In this document: one piece after another, positions 41,178 through 49,442 of the stretch
How the letters are laid out: every line of letters begins with the position of its first letter
How positions within the stretch are numbered: position 1 is the stretch's first letter
Origin: JAJRXR01 sp041402005
Lineage (GTDB): Bacteria; Planctomycetota; Phycisphaerae; Phycisphaerales; UBA1924
Reading direction: 5' to 3'
Length of the DNA: 64,000 nt
Assembly (NCBI GenBank): GCA_041402005.1
Contig: JAWKTB010000002.1
Coordinates: 124,001 to 188,000 of the forward strand
Notes under the pieces: generated by a model
The model's input: the letters and a program-made list of their open reading frames with translations, nothing else
The model's database searches: none
What the model was told of the DNA's origin: nothing
Program-made: the position numbers and the translations under genes

Positions 41178-41514
41178 TTCGGGTCACTCTCCCGCGTCGG
41201 GGGCGGGCGCAAGGAGTCCGGGGACGGGTCGGGTCGTGTCGTGGGGTGTCCACGTCGATGACGCCCGGAGGTGCGTACGCCTCGTCGGCTTGCCTTGTTG
41301 TTTCCACGGCGCGTGTCGCGTGCCCACGTCGCCGGTCTGTGGGCGCGGCGCCCACGACGTGCTCAAAGAGACCCCAGATCCGGGAAAATGCCAGCGATTT
41401 AGGCGGATTCCCCGTTTCGGGGCGGGCGGGGTCAAAAAAGGAGCCGCCGCGGATCGAGCGTTCGAATCCGCGGCGGGGTGGTGTTGGTGGAGAGAAGAAG
41501 AGAGACGGAGAGGG
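41178..41514. other. Intergenic region between PEP-CTERM-like paralogues 2 and 3
   Basis: This 337-bp gap contains the terminator of paralogue 3 (41434-41476) and a smaller hairpin ccccg-ttt-cgggg at about 41411-41421. The rest is the upstream region of paralogue 2. No gene is seen. Confidence 0.5.
41434..41476 (-). terminator. Strong intrinsic terminator of PEP-CTERM-like paralogue 3
   Basis: On the minus strand CCGCCGCGGAT (41476-41466) pairs perfectly with ATCCGCGGCGG (41454-41444) around an 11-nt loop. It is followed by CTCCTTTTTT. An 11-bp stem plus a T6 run makes this the clearest terminator in the window. Confidence 0.85.
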
Positions 41515-42117
41515 TTAGCGCCGGCGGCGGCGGGCGACCGCCAGGCCACCCAGGCCCATCAGGGCGAAGGAGCCGGGGGCGGGGACGACGCGGCTGACGT
41601 CGAGCTCCAGGATGGAGTCGGAGGTGTGCGAGCCCTCGGGGCCGGCGATGAGGTTCCGGGCGGTCCAGAGCTCGATGAAGATCATGCCGTCGGTGACGTC
41701 GAAGCTGAGGGCGTTGAGGTTGATGGAGCCGGAGGTCGAGCCGGCGCCGGAGGCGCCGTTGCCCGGGTAGGGGGTGAAGGTGATGCCGTCACCCGAGGAG
41801 TTGACGATGGAGAACTTCATGTCGGAGAGGGCGGCGGGGGTGAAGGCCCACGAGCTGAGGTCCCAGCTGAGGCCGGTGACCTCGAAGTTCCCCGCGCCGA
41901 TATCGAGCTTGATGACCTTGTTGCTGCCCGAGCCCTGAGCGGCGAAGTGGCGGATGTCCTGGAGGGAGGCGACCTTGACGCCAGCGCCCGGGGCGACCGC
42001 CTGGTTGATCTGGGTGCCGTTGACGCTCAGCCCGGTCGCGGAAACGACGTCGGCGCTGGCGGTTCCCGCGAGCATGGTCAGAGCGCCAGCCGCACAAATC
42101 ATGGTACGAATCGTCAT
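41515..42117 (-). CDS. PEP-CTERM-like exported protein, paralogue 3
   Basis: A 200-residue exported protein. The signal peptide runs to GTASADV. Shared blocks are ATGLSVNGTQ, VTGLSWDLSSW, SIVNSSGDGI and LIAGPEGSHT. The C-terminus VVPAPGSFALMGLGGLAVARRRRR is a clean PEP-CTERM-like tail and almost the same as that of paralogue 1. The ATG at 42117 is chosen because AGGAG lies eight bases upstream. A longer frame to 42324 lacks coding character. It is the first gene of the tandem set in transcription order. Confidence 0.87.
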   Translation of the reverse strand: MTIRTMICAAGALTMLAGTASADVVSATGLSVNGTQINQAVAPGAGVKVASLQDIRHFAAQGSGSNKVIKLDIGAGNFEVTGLSWDLSSWAFTPAALSDMKFSIVNSSGDGITFTPYPGNGASGAGSTSGSINLNALSFDVTDGMIFIELWTARNLIAGPEGSHTSDSILELDVSRVVPAPGSFALMGLGGLAVARRRRR

Positions 42118-42630
42118 TGTCTCATCTCCTCGTGTCTGGACCGATCGCGGTCCCGGCTTCGAGTAGGGCGCCCCGGTCTGCACAAACCGATCGCGCCGGC
42201 CTCTCGGCCGTGTCTTCTGAACCATCACACTGTTCTGGGTCGCCTTGTCTCGTGGACCCGAACCGTGATCTCTCTCGTCACCCCTCGGCGGCAGGACCCG
42301 GTCGAGGGGCGGGACACGCCGCATGTGCGGCGCGACCGGTGCAAAGGGACACGCGCGGCGCGTGATTGCAACGGAATCGCGCAGGTTTCGCTTGCAGAAG
42401 GGCTTACGCGATTTTGAGGCCCGGTTTTCTCGGAGTCATGCGCCGGCATAACCGGTGCGGACGCGACGCGACGCACGGACGGTATAGGCCGCGTGTGTGA
42501 CGGAGCCTGGGCGTCGGGTCTGTCGCGGTCGGGGTGATGACGCGGGAGCTCATGACAACGGGCGCCTGATGGCGCCCGGTGGAAGGTCCGAGATTGGCGG
42601 GGCGCCCAGGGGTCGGGCGCGAGCGTCCGA
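42118..42630. other. 513-bp intergenic region
   Basis: No protein gene is seen, and in particular no rnpA after rpmH. It contains the upstream region of paralogue 3, with its ribosome site at about 42124-42129, and a hairpin at 42559-42578. The middle is mixed-composition sequence with no clear structure. Confidence 0.5.
42559..42578 (-). terminator. Candidate rpmH terminator hairpin
   Basis: CGGGCGCC and GGCGCCCG form a perfect 8-bp stem with a TGAT loop, 52 bp past the rpmH stop. On the minus strand it is followed by TTGTCATG. The T-tract is weak. Confidence 0.45.
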
Positions 42631-42771
42631 TTACAGGCCGCGGACGTTGAGGCTGCGCCCCATCCGGCGGCGTCGGTTCAGGAGCTTGCGTCCCGAGCGG
42701 GTCCGCATGCGGGCGCGGAAGCCGAACTTCCGGCGGCGCTTCACGTTGCTGGTGCGTCTCGGGTAGTGCAT
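42631..42771 (-). CDS. rpmH: 50S ribosomal protein L34
   Basis: A 46-residue, strongly basic ribosomal protein. The conserved core is easy to read: KRRRKFGFRARM, then TRSGRKLL, then RRRRMGR. The N-terminus MHYPRRTSN and the C-terminal SLNVRGL are extra compared with the shortest L34 forms. The ATG at 42771 fits the family start exactly. In most bacteria rnpA follows at once, but here no such gene is seen within the next 500 bp, so the usual rpmH-rnpA-yidC cluster is broken. Confidence 0.93.
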   Translation of the reverse strand: MHYPRRTSNVKRRRKFGFRARMRTRSGRKLLNRRRRMGRSLNVRGL

Positions 42772-43083
42772 GCTCGCGTCTCCAGATCGCCCGGCGGGGT
42801 CTGGCCCGCGGGGGACGAAGGGTAGGCGGCGGCCCCAGGGTCGGCCAGTCCCAGAAGGAGGCTTCCAGGGCCTCAGGGGGGCTCTGGGGGCGCCGGCAAG
42901 GGGGGAACGGGCGGGCGATCGGGGTGAATGCGGGGCGGGATCGGCCCGATGTGCTACTGTTGTTCGGAGCCCCCGGAGCGTGCGTACGAGGCCGGGGGAG
43001 GTTGGCCGCGACCGCTCGTCACGCCGCTGGAGATCCCGGCCGAGTGACGAGCGACCGCGTCCCCCCCGCACGCCGCGGGGGAG
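42772..43083. other. 312-bp divergent intergenic region between rpmH and rnc
   Basis: This region holds the leaders of rpmH and rnc. Next to rnc is a long hairpin (43014-43054), listed separately. A TGCTACTGT at 42952-42960 could be an extended -10 element for rnc, but no -35 is visible. Nothing else stands out. Confidence 0.45.
43014..43054 (+). promoter_or_regulatory. Long hairpin in the rnc leader, possible RNase III self-cleavage site
   Basis: cgctcgtcac (43014-43023) pairs perfectly with gtgacgagcg (43045-43054). Directly inside, gccg pairs with cggc, with a 3-nt bulge on the 3' side and a 10-nt loop. The structure is 30 bp upstream of the first rnc start. In E. coli, RNase III cleaves a stem-loop in its own leader and thereby lowers its synthesis. 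The same logic is inferred here from position and duplex length only. Confidence 0.45.
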
Positions 43084-43836
43084 ATGACGACGGGTCGTTG
43101 TATGGACGAGACCACACGAGTGGAGCTCGAGGCGATGCTCGGGCACACGTTTGGGGATCCGGCGATCCTCGAGCGGGCGCTGCGCCACGCCTCGGTCTGT
43201 GATTCACGCCTGGACTCGAACGAGCGTCTGGAGTTCCTGGGCGACGCGGTCCTGGGGCTGGTCGCGTGCCAGAGGATCTTCGAGCTCTTCCCGGGCCTGC
43301 TCGAGGGGGAGATGACCAAGATCAAGTCGATGGTCGTGTCGCGTCGGACGTGCGCGCGTATGGCGGACCGGCTGGGGCTGGCGTCGTACATCGAGGTGGG
43401 CAAGGGGATGCAGACGGCCGACGAGCTGCCCCGGTCGCTTGGGGCGGCGGCGCTCGAGGCGGTCATCGCCGCGATCTACCTGGACGCGGGGATGGATGCG
43501 GCGGCCCGGTTCCTGTGCCCGCTGCTCGATCCGATGATCCGCGATGCGGCTCGCTCGGGGCATCAGCAGAACTTCAAGTCGGTGCTGCAGCAGCACGCCC
43601 AGCAGATGATGGGCCAGACGCCGACGTACCGGATCCTGGACGAGAAGGGGCCCGATCACGCCAAGGCGTTCCGGATCAGCGTGGAGCTCGACGGGAAGAA
43701 GTACGAGGCGAGCTGGGGGCAGTCGAAGAAGCAGGCCGAGCAGGCCGCGGCGCTCAACGCCCTGCGCGCCCTGGGAGTCATCGAGGCGGACGAGAGCGGG
43801 GAGATGCGGATCGTCCGCGGCGTGCGCTCGAACTGA
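43084..43836 (+). CDS. rnc: Ribonuclease III
   Basis: A 250-residue double-strand-specific endoribonuclease that processes rRNA precursors and structured mRNAs. The signature NERLEFLGDAVLG carries the metal-binding Glu and Asp. The second catalytic segment AAALEAVIAAIYLDAG follows. A C-terminal dsRNA-binding domain (about 170-240, ending AEQAAALNALRAL) completes the family layout. The start is uncertain between the ATG at 43084 (GGGGGAG touches it) and the ATG at 43102. The hairpin in its leader may provide self-control. Confidence 0.94.
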   Translation: MTTGRCMDETTRVELEAMLGHTFGDPAILERALRHASVCDSRLDSNERLEFLGDAVLGLVACQRIFELFPGLLEGEMTKIKSMVVSRRTCARMADRLGLASYIEVGKGMQTADELPRSLGAAALEAVIAAIYLDAGMDAAARFLCPLLDPMIRDAARSGHQQNFKSVLQQHAQQMMGQTPTYRILDEKGPDHAKAFRISVELDGKKYEASWGQSKKQAEQAAALNALRALGVIEADESGEMRIVRGVRSN

Positions 43837-43842
43837 GCGGGT

Positions 43843-45279
43843 TCATTCGCTCGGAGTGAGGTCGACGACCACAGGCATGTGGTCACTGGCCCGCGAGTCC
43901 TCGCGCTCCAGGCCCATCTTGGCCAGTGCGTCGGGGGTGAGGCGCTCGGTCTCCACGACGCAGGCGAAGGGGTTCTCGAAGACGGCGTCCGAGTAGACGA
44001 TCCAGTCGAGGCGCCCGGGTGAGAAGGCGCTGTGGTCGTCGGTCCAGGTGAGGGCTGCGGCGTCCCCCCAGATCAGCGTGCGGGCGGGCTCGAGGTCGGT
44101 CGCGTCGGCGTCGAGGTTCGCGCGCAGGAGGTCGAGGGGCGGACGGGAGCCGACGAGGTTCAGGTCGCCCCCCATGACGCACCGGGCGAGGTCGTGCTCG
44201 TCGAGGACGCGCTTGACGAGGGCGTTGATCGCGCGGGCCTCGTCCTGGCGCTGCTCGTCCTCGGAGCTGCCCGCGTACCCGCAGCACTTGAGGTGGATGG
44301 AGCCGGCCAGGAGCGGCCCCCCCGGCGCGTCGACCACGGCGGCGACGAAGCGCACGGGCCACGACACCCCCTCGGCGTGAATGGGCTCATCCACGGCGAG
44401 CGTGATCGGGAAGCGCGAGACGACCGCGACGCCGGCGCGTTCACCAGGGTGGGCGACGGCGTGCCACCCCCCGTCGATCGGGACGTGCTCGTCGAACCAG
44501 GCGACGAGCTTCTCGGCGCTCCAGTCGTCCCACTCCTGGAGGAGGATGACGTCGGGCGCGAGGGCGTGGTAGAGGCGGGCGAAGGCGTCGGGGGACTCGC
44601 CCGGCCTCGTGTGCAGGACATTGTGGCTCAGGACGCGGATGGCGCCGGGCGGTGCGTGGGGGACGGGGCCGCCCCCGACCGGGGGGTCGGTGATCGCGGG
44701 CGGATCGAGCACGCCCTCGAAGGGGTCGGAGCGCCAGAGTTCCTTGCCGTTCTCGTCGGTCTGGACGACGAGGCCTCGGACGCGGTCGGCCTTGGAGAAC
44801 GAGGCGAGGACGGCGGCGTCGCGGTCGAGGCGGAGCTCGTAGGCGTCGGCGGCGTAGGTCGGGGCGAAGGCGACGCCGATGTCGGTGTGCGAGAGGGGGA
44901 GGCGACCGTCGGCGATGTAGACCCAGGCCCGGACGCCCGTGGAGAGTTCGGCTCCGATCTCGTCGGGGGGCGGGGAGATCTGGATCTCGAGGTCGACCCC
45001 GAGGGGGTTGTCCGTCGAGAACGCCTGGCCCGTCGCGGCGTCCGCGTCGAGGTCGAGCAGGATGTGGGTGGTGCGCTGGCCGCCCTGGAGCGTGACGTCC
45101 GAGCCCGGGGCGAAGCGGAGGTAAAGGTGTTCGGCGCTGGCGACGAGAGCGGGGCGGGCGTCCCAATCGTGCAGGTCGCCGTCGAGGACGATGGGCGTGG
45201 GCTGGGCGCTCGCGGAGAGCGCCGGGAAGATCACGACAAGGGCGAGCGGCGTCGACACACGCGTCCGGGATCGTGCCAT
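43843..45279 (-). CDS. Secreted endonuclease/exonuclease/phosphatase-family protein
   Basis: A 478-residue exported protein. A signal peptide (about 1-25) is followed by a beta-rich domain (about 30-190) with DGDLHDWD, of the type found in carbohydrate-binding or CBM9-like modules. From about residue 210 the EEP fold appears: VLSHNVLH, LLQEWDDW with the metal-binding Glu, GGDLNLVG, and the C-terminal SDHMPVVVDL with the Asp-His pair. Substrates could be nucleic acids or phosphoesters. It is probably periplasmic or extracellular. It ends six bases past the rnc stop on the other strand. Confidence 0.82.
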   Translation of the reverse strand: MARSRTRVSTPLALVVIFPALSASAQPTPIVLDGDLHDWDARPALVASAEHLYLRFAPGSDVTLQGGQRTTHILLDLDADAATGQAFSTDNPLGVDLEIQISPPPDEIGAELSTGVRAWVYIADGRLPLSHTDIGVAFAPTYAADAYELRLDRDAAVLASFSKADRVRGLVVQTDENGKELWRSDPFEGVLDPPAITDPPVGGGPVPHAPPGAIRVLSHNVLHTRPGESPDAFARLYHALAPDVILLQEWDDWSAEKLVAWFDEHVPIDGGWHAVAHPGERAGVAVVSRFPITLAVDEPIHAEGVSWPVRFVAAVVDAPGGPLLAGSIHLKCCGYAGSSEDEQRQDEARAINALVKRVLDEHDLARCVMGGDLNLVGSRPPLDLLRANLDADATDLEPARTLIWGDAAALTWTDDHSAFSPGRLDWIVYSDAVFENPFACVVETERLTPDALAKMGLEREDSRASDHMPVVVDLTPSE

Positions 45280-45305
45280 CGTCTCTCCACTCCATGTATG
45301 GGTCG

Positions 45306-45998
45306 TCAGGACGAGAAGGCCAGGGCGACCACGATCAGCGTAACGACCATCATGACGGCGACGGCGCCGACCGCGATCGTCGTCGCTCGGTTCGACTTGA
45401 CGAGCATCCTGGCCAGCTCGCGCTCACGGTCGATGTCCGAGCGGCGCAGGTCGGCGAGGGTGTTGGTCAGGCGGTTGGTGGATTCGCCGAGGGTGTTCAT
45501 CGCCGTGCGGAAGCCGTCGAGCGACTCAGTCATCCGGTCCTCGGCGTCGGCGGCACGGACCGCGATCGCGCGCACGTCGTCGAACGCCTCGTGCTGGCGG
45601 GCGAGGGCGCCGGCCTGGGCGGCGTGGTGCTGGCGGGTCGCCTCGGCGAGCGCCCGGATTGCCTCGTTCAGCTCGGCGCCCTGGTCGCGGATCGTGGGCA
45701 TCGCGTCGAGCGAGCCGGCGGTCCTGTCGGCCAGCTCGATCAGGCGCTCCGAACGGCGCTCCTGGCGGTCGAGGTGGTCGTCCACCTTTCGGACGACAGC
45801 GAGGACCTCCTGGTAGTTGCGCTGCAGCTCGGCGATGGTCTCGGCGGTCATCTTGCGCGAGGAGAGGGCGCCGGCGGCACGCGACGCGTCGGGGGCGTCG
45901 TCGCTGATGTCGATCGCGACGGGCTCGGGCGGCGTGGGGCCAGCCCGCGGGGCGCGCTTCGCGCCGAGCATCCTCGCCACCGCGTTGATCACACCCAT
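45306..45998 (-). CDS. Coiled-coil protein with C-terminal membrane anchor
   Basis: A 230-residue protein. A Pro/Asp-rich N-terminus precedes a coiled coil (about 50-195) and one C-terminal transmembrane helix (about 205-227, AVGAVAVMMVVTLIVVALAF). The tail-anchored form suggests a scaffold facing the cytoplasm. The repeated segments resemble chemoreceptor-like or septum-associated coiled coils, but no family is recognised. It lies between the exported EEP protein and the 1045-residue exported protein, all on the minus strand. Confidence 0.7.
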   Translation of the reverse strand: MGVINAVARMLGAKRAPRAGPTPPEPVAIDISDDAPDASRAAGALSSRKMTAETIAELQRNYQEVLAVVRKVDDHLDRQERRSERLIELADRTAGSLDAMPTIRDQGAELNEAIRALAEATRQHHAAQAGALARQHEAFDDVRAIAVRAADAEDRMTESLDGFRTAMNTLGESTNRLTNTLADLRRSDIDRERELARMLVKSNRATTIAVGAVAVMMVVTLIVVALAFSS

Positions 45999-46073
45999 CG
46001 CGTGCTCCGAATCGGGCGGTCGCCCGAGGGAGAGACTACGCGGTTGGGTCGGGATGCTGCAAACGCGGGAGGG

Positions 46074-49000
46074 TCAGCCGGCGATCGGGGCCGGGCGCTG
46101 CGGTGGCGGCGCGTGCGTCGGGGACGAGAGGGCGTCGAGGAGCGAGCGGACGTCGAGGGTGTCGAGGACGCCGAAGGGGGCGGCCAGATCGGCCCGTGGA
46201 TCACCCTGGGAGAAGAGGCGGAGGAACTCGGTGACGTCGCGCCAGTCCAGGAGGTCGTAGGGGTCGGCGAGCGCCTCGGGCGCCGGCGGCGGGGGCGTGT
46301 CGAGGTACGACACGTCATGGAACAACTGCTTGAGCTCGCCCTGATCGAGCCACCTCGACCAGAACCCGGCGCCGAAGACCGAGAGGCGGGGGAGGGTCAG
46401 CTCGTCGTGGTCGGGCTCGATGCCGCCGAAGCGGAACTCGGCGTCGGGGGAGAAGAGGGGGAAGTTGTTGAGGACGACGCTCTGCTGGATGCGTTCGCCG
46501 CCCCAGACGCCGTCGATCTCGAACCGGTGCGGACGCCAGCGGATGGCGAACTGGAAGGTGTCGCCCCGGGCGGCGCGGATGTCGGCGAGGTTGTGGGAGA
46601 CAACAGAGGAGCCGGCGCTGGTGCGGACGACGAGGCGGTCGCCCCCGACGAGTTCGACGGTGAGCCAGTCGGGGAGGATTCGCTGATCGGGGCGGCGGTA
46701 CTTGGCGATCTGACGTTCCTGAGGCGTGGTCGGCTCGATGATGGAGAAGAGGGGGATGCTGGCGTTGACGTTGAGGATGCTGATGCGGTCGAACCAGCCG
46801 TAGTCGTAGCCGTCGTGGGGGACCATGCCGGCGACCATGAGTGAGCCGATCGTGCTCTGGCCGAAGCCTGTGATGGTGCTGGCCTCGGATGGCGCGGGCG
46901 CGCCGAGGGGCAGACCTTCCTCGTCCGGTGGCAAGGGGTAGCCCGGGGGGATGAGGGATTCGACGACGGAATCGAGGCCGATGTAGACGTCGCAGGCGCG
47001 GTCGGGGACGGCCCATTCGTACGCGGACTCGACGTGGATGATGGGCTGATCGGGGACCGAGGGGATCGGGAGTTTGCCGAAGAGGTCCACGGGGATCCAG
47101 CAGGTGGGGGAGGCCGCGCGGACGGAGTAGAACCAGGTGTAGCTGAAGGGATTGTGTGCCCATCCGAGCGCGAGTTGGAGCTTGTTGGAGCGCATCGGAT
47201 CGGTCTGTCCGGCCAGGACCCAGACCCGCGTGGACAGTTCACTCGCCGCGAAGGTCGCGGAGGTTTGACGCAGGTAGGCGTGATCGAGGAGGGTCATGTA
47301 GTTGGAGGCCTCGTCCATGGTGAGATGGACGACCGGGCCAAGGAAGGGGCGGGGCGGGAGGGCGTCCAGGGCGGGCCCGGAGACGAGTTGGGCGACACAC
47401 CCGGGGCTGCCGGCGATCTGGGGGGTGGACGTGGCGAGGAGGGTCGAGACGTTCGTGCCGCCCATACCGAGGCGCAAGGGGCGGGAAAGGATTTGCCCGC
47501 CGAGCTCGATCCGGCGCAAGCCTCCGAGGAAGTTGGGTTGATCCCTCCAGCCGCGGTAGGCGACGCCGTTCACCATGTAGGCGGGTCCGAAGCTTTCGGA
47601 GTCGATGACGCCCCAGACGATGCGGTCGCCATCGGGGAGTCCGAGGAGGAGGCGTTCGCCCTCGTTGGTCTTGAAGTTGTCGGTGGAGACGGCGGCGAGG
47701 TAGGGGCCGCCGTTCTGTGGCGTGGTGTTACGGATCTCGTAGCAGACGAAGCCGGGGCCCTGGAGGGCCTGGTACCCGGAGTTTCCGAGCATGACGTGAT
47801 CGATGTTGAGGATGGCGCCGGTTTCGACGGGCGATTCCTCGACATCCAGGCGGGCGAAGCAGACGGCGTCCTCGTTGTCTCCGCCGAGGATGAGCTGGTT
47901 TGGGGTGGGACCCGGGGAGATGCCCAGGGGCTGGAAAGCCGGAACCCTAATGGGGGAGGCATTGGGCGTGTTGGAGGCGCCGTGGTATGTGAAGTTGATC
48001 GGTCCCCACGCGGGAGGGGTGACAGGAGGCGCGTCGAGGACCGAGAGCCATGCGGGGTGAGGCGCGGCGGCGAAAGAGATGGAGAGCGGCGCGCCGGTCC
48101 ACCAGGGAGGCGAGTAGGTGGCGACGGACTCGTCGAAGCGCGAGGGGTCGTCGATCGCGACGGCAAAGAGGGCGTTCTTGACGTCCCAGTCGCCGGCGAT
48201 GGCGACGAAGGTCATGCGTCCGGTATTTCGGTCCCAGGCGACGCCGGCGGGGTGGGCGTGCGTGATGGGGCTGTACTGCTCGGAGTCCTGCTCGACGCGG
48301 ATGACCTCGCACGGGGGGTCGAAGGTCCAGGGATCACTCTCGGTGGGGCGGTGGGCGTGGATGAGGACCCAGACGCCGCCGGTCGGGTCGTCGGCGGCGT
48401 AGCGGTAATCGCCCACGCAGAACCAGACGTCTGTGCCGGGGGAGCCGTCGCGCTGTGTGACGAATGGTCCGGTGACGGACCAGTTGCGGACGCGTCGCCC
48501 GCCGGTGTCCATGCCGAGCTCGGAGTCGGTGTAGATGAGGTGCAGGCCGTTGCCCGGGAGGTCGGAGTCGACCATGTTGGTTCCGTCGTGGTTTCCGACG
48601 AAGATGCCGAGTCCGTCGGTGGGTCCCCAGCCCCCGGGGTTCGGGGAGACGACGATCTGGGTGGCGACGACGACGGCGCCCTGGTAGATCGAGGCGGACC
48701 GGAAGGGCGCGAGGGCGCCGGGCACATGCCCGTTCCAGACGTCGGCAAGATTCCAACGGTGGTAGACGCTGCCGGAGCCCGGGGCGTTGACGGTGCCGGA
48801 GGGCTCGGTGGCGAAGAGGTCCATGACCTGCTGGCTGGCGTTTGGGCTGGCGCGCCGCGCGTAGAACCAGAGAGGCGTGCCATCGAGCGCGGAACCGGCG
48901 GCGTACAGGGTGGAGAGCAGGTAATCGCCCTGCGTGATCTGCGTGAGGCGAGGCTCGCCGGTGAAGACCTCGGGTTGGTCGTAGCGGGGCTCGTCCGGCG

Positions 49001-49211
49001 CAACCGCGGCGCCGAGGGGGTCCACAGTGGGGACCGGGCGCGAGAACGCGGGGATGAGGGTCTGGCCCCGGTAGCCGCGTCCGGCGTCGTGGAGGATGAC
49101 GCGGTCGGTGGGCGCTTGGGCGAGGGCGGCGGAGATTGGGGCGAGCATGATCGCGCCGAGGGCGAGTCGCATGAGGCGGGCGCGCAGAGTAGCGATCAGG
49201 CGATCATCCAT
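46074..49211 (-). CDS. Large exported protein with C-terminal dockerin-like repeat
   Basis: A 1045-residue exported protein. A signal peptide ends near SAALAQA. The long middle part is beta-rich with many Trp, Pro and Gly residues and likely propeller or sugar-binding modules. A LamG-like stretch lies at about 860-960 (with FQFAIRWRPHRFEIDG). The last 50 residues (YDLLDWRDVTEFLRLF and LDTLDVRSLLDAL) form a dockerin-like pair as in the heme peroxidase. No catalytic motif is evident. The ATG at 49211 has GGAG seven bases upstream, which decides against the longer frame. Confidence 0.78.
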   Translation of the reverse strand: MDDRLIATLRARLMRLALGAIMLAPISAALAQAPTDRVILHDAGRGYRGQTLIPAFSRPVPTVDPLGAAVAPDEPRYDQPEVFTGEPRLTQITQGDYLLSTLYAAGSALDGTPLWFYARRASPNASQQVMDLFATEPSGTVNAPGSGSVYHRWNLADVWNGHVPGALAPFRSASIYQGAVVVATQIVVSPNPGGWGPTDGLGIFVGNHDGTNMVDSDLPGNGLHLIYTDSELGMDTGGRRVRNWSVTGPFVTQRDGSPGTDVWFCVGDYRYAADDPTGGVWVLIHAHRPTESDPWTFDPPCEVIRVEQDSEQYSPITHAHPAGVAWDRNTGRMTFVAIAGDWDVKNALFAVAIDDPSRFDESVATYSPPWWTGAPLSISFAAAPHPAWLSVLDAPPVTPPAWGPINFTYHGASNTPNASPIRVPAFQPLGISPGPTPNQLILGGDNEDAVCFARLDVEESPVETGAILNIDHVMLGNSGYQALQGPGFVCYEIRNTTPQNGGPYLAAVSTDNFKTNEGERLLLGLPDGDRIVWGVIDSESFGPAYMVNGVAYRGWRDQPNFLGGLRRIELGGQILSRPLRLGMGGTNVSTLLATSTPQIAGSPGCVAQLVSGPALDALPPRPFLGPVVHLTMDEASNYMTLLDHAYLRQTSATFAASELSTRVWVLAGQTDPMRSNKLQLALGWAHNPFSYTWFYSVRAASPTCWIPVDLFGKLPIPSVPDQPIIHVESAYEWAVPDRACDVYIGLDSVVESLIPPGYPLPPDEEGLPLGAPAPSEASTITGFGQSTIGSLMVAGMVPHDGYDYGWFDRISILNVNASIPLFSIIEPTTPQERQIAKYRRPDQRILPDWLTVELVGGDRLVVRTSAGSSVVSHNLADIRAARGDTFQFAIRWRPHRFEIDGVWGGERIQQSVVLNNFPLFSPDAEFRFGGIEPDHDELTLPRLSVFGAGFWSRWLDQGELKQLFHDVSYLDTPPPPAPEALADPYDLLDWRDVTEFLRLFSQGDPRADLAAPFGVLDTLDVRSLLDALSSPTHAPPPQRPAPIAG

Positions 49212-49442
49212 GAGGGGCTCCTGAGAAATGAGGCTAACAGGCGAAGTTGGCGGTGAGAAGCGGATACCAGAGGTTTCTCGGCGTGGGCGTCGCCTCTCGG
49301 ACCCTGGCGGCTCCGAGGGGCCGAGAAGGCGCGAACGATCGCGGGCGTCGGCCACGCCCGGCCGGTTCACGGCGTGCGTTCGGAGCGCGTCCGGACAAGC
49401 CGTACGCGTGCGTGTGATGGCGATGTGCATGTACGGATTTGA

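Noticed and set aside
42118..42630. A diverged rnpA after rpmH
   Set aside because: The frames there lack the RNR motif and basic helical pattern of the RNase P protein.
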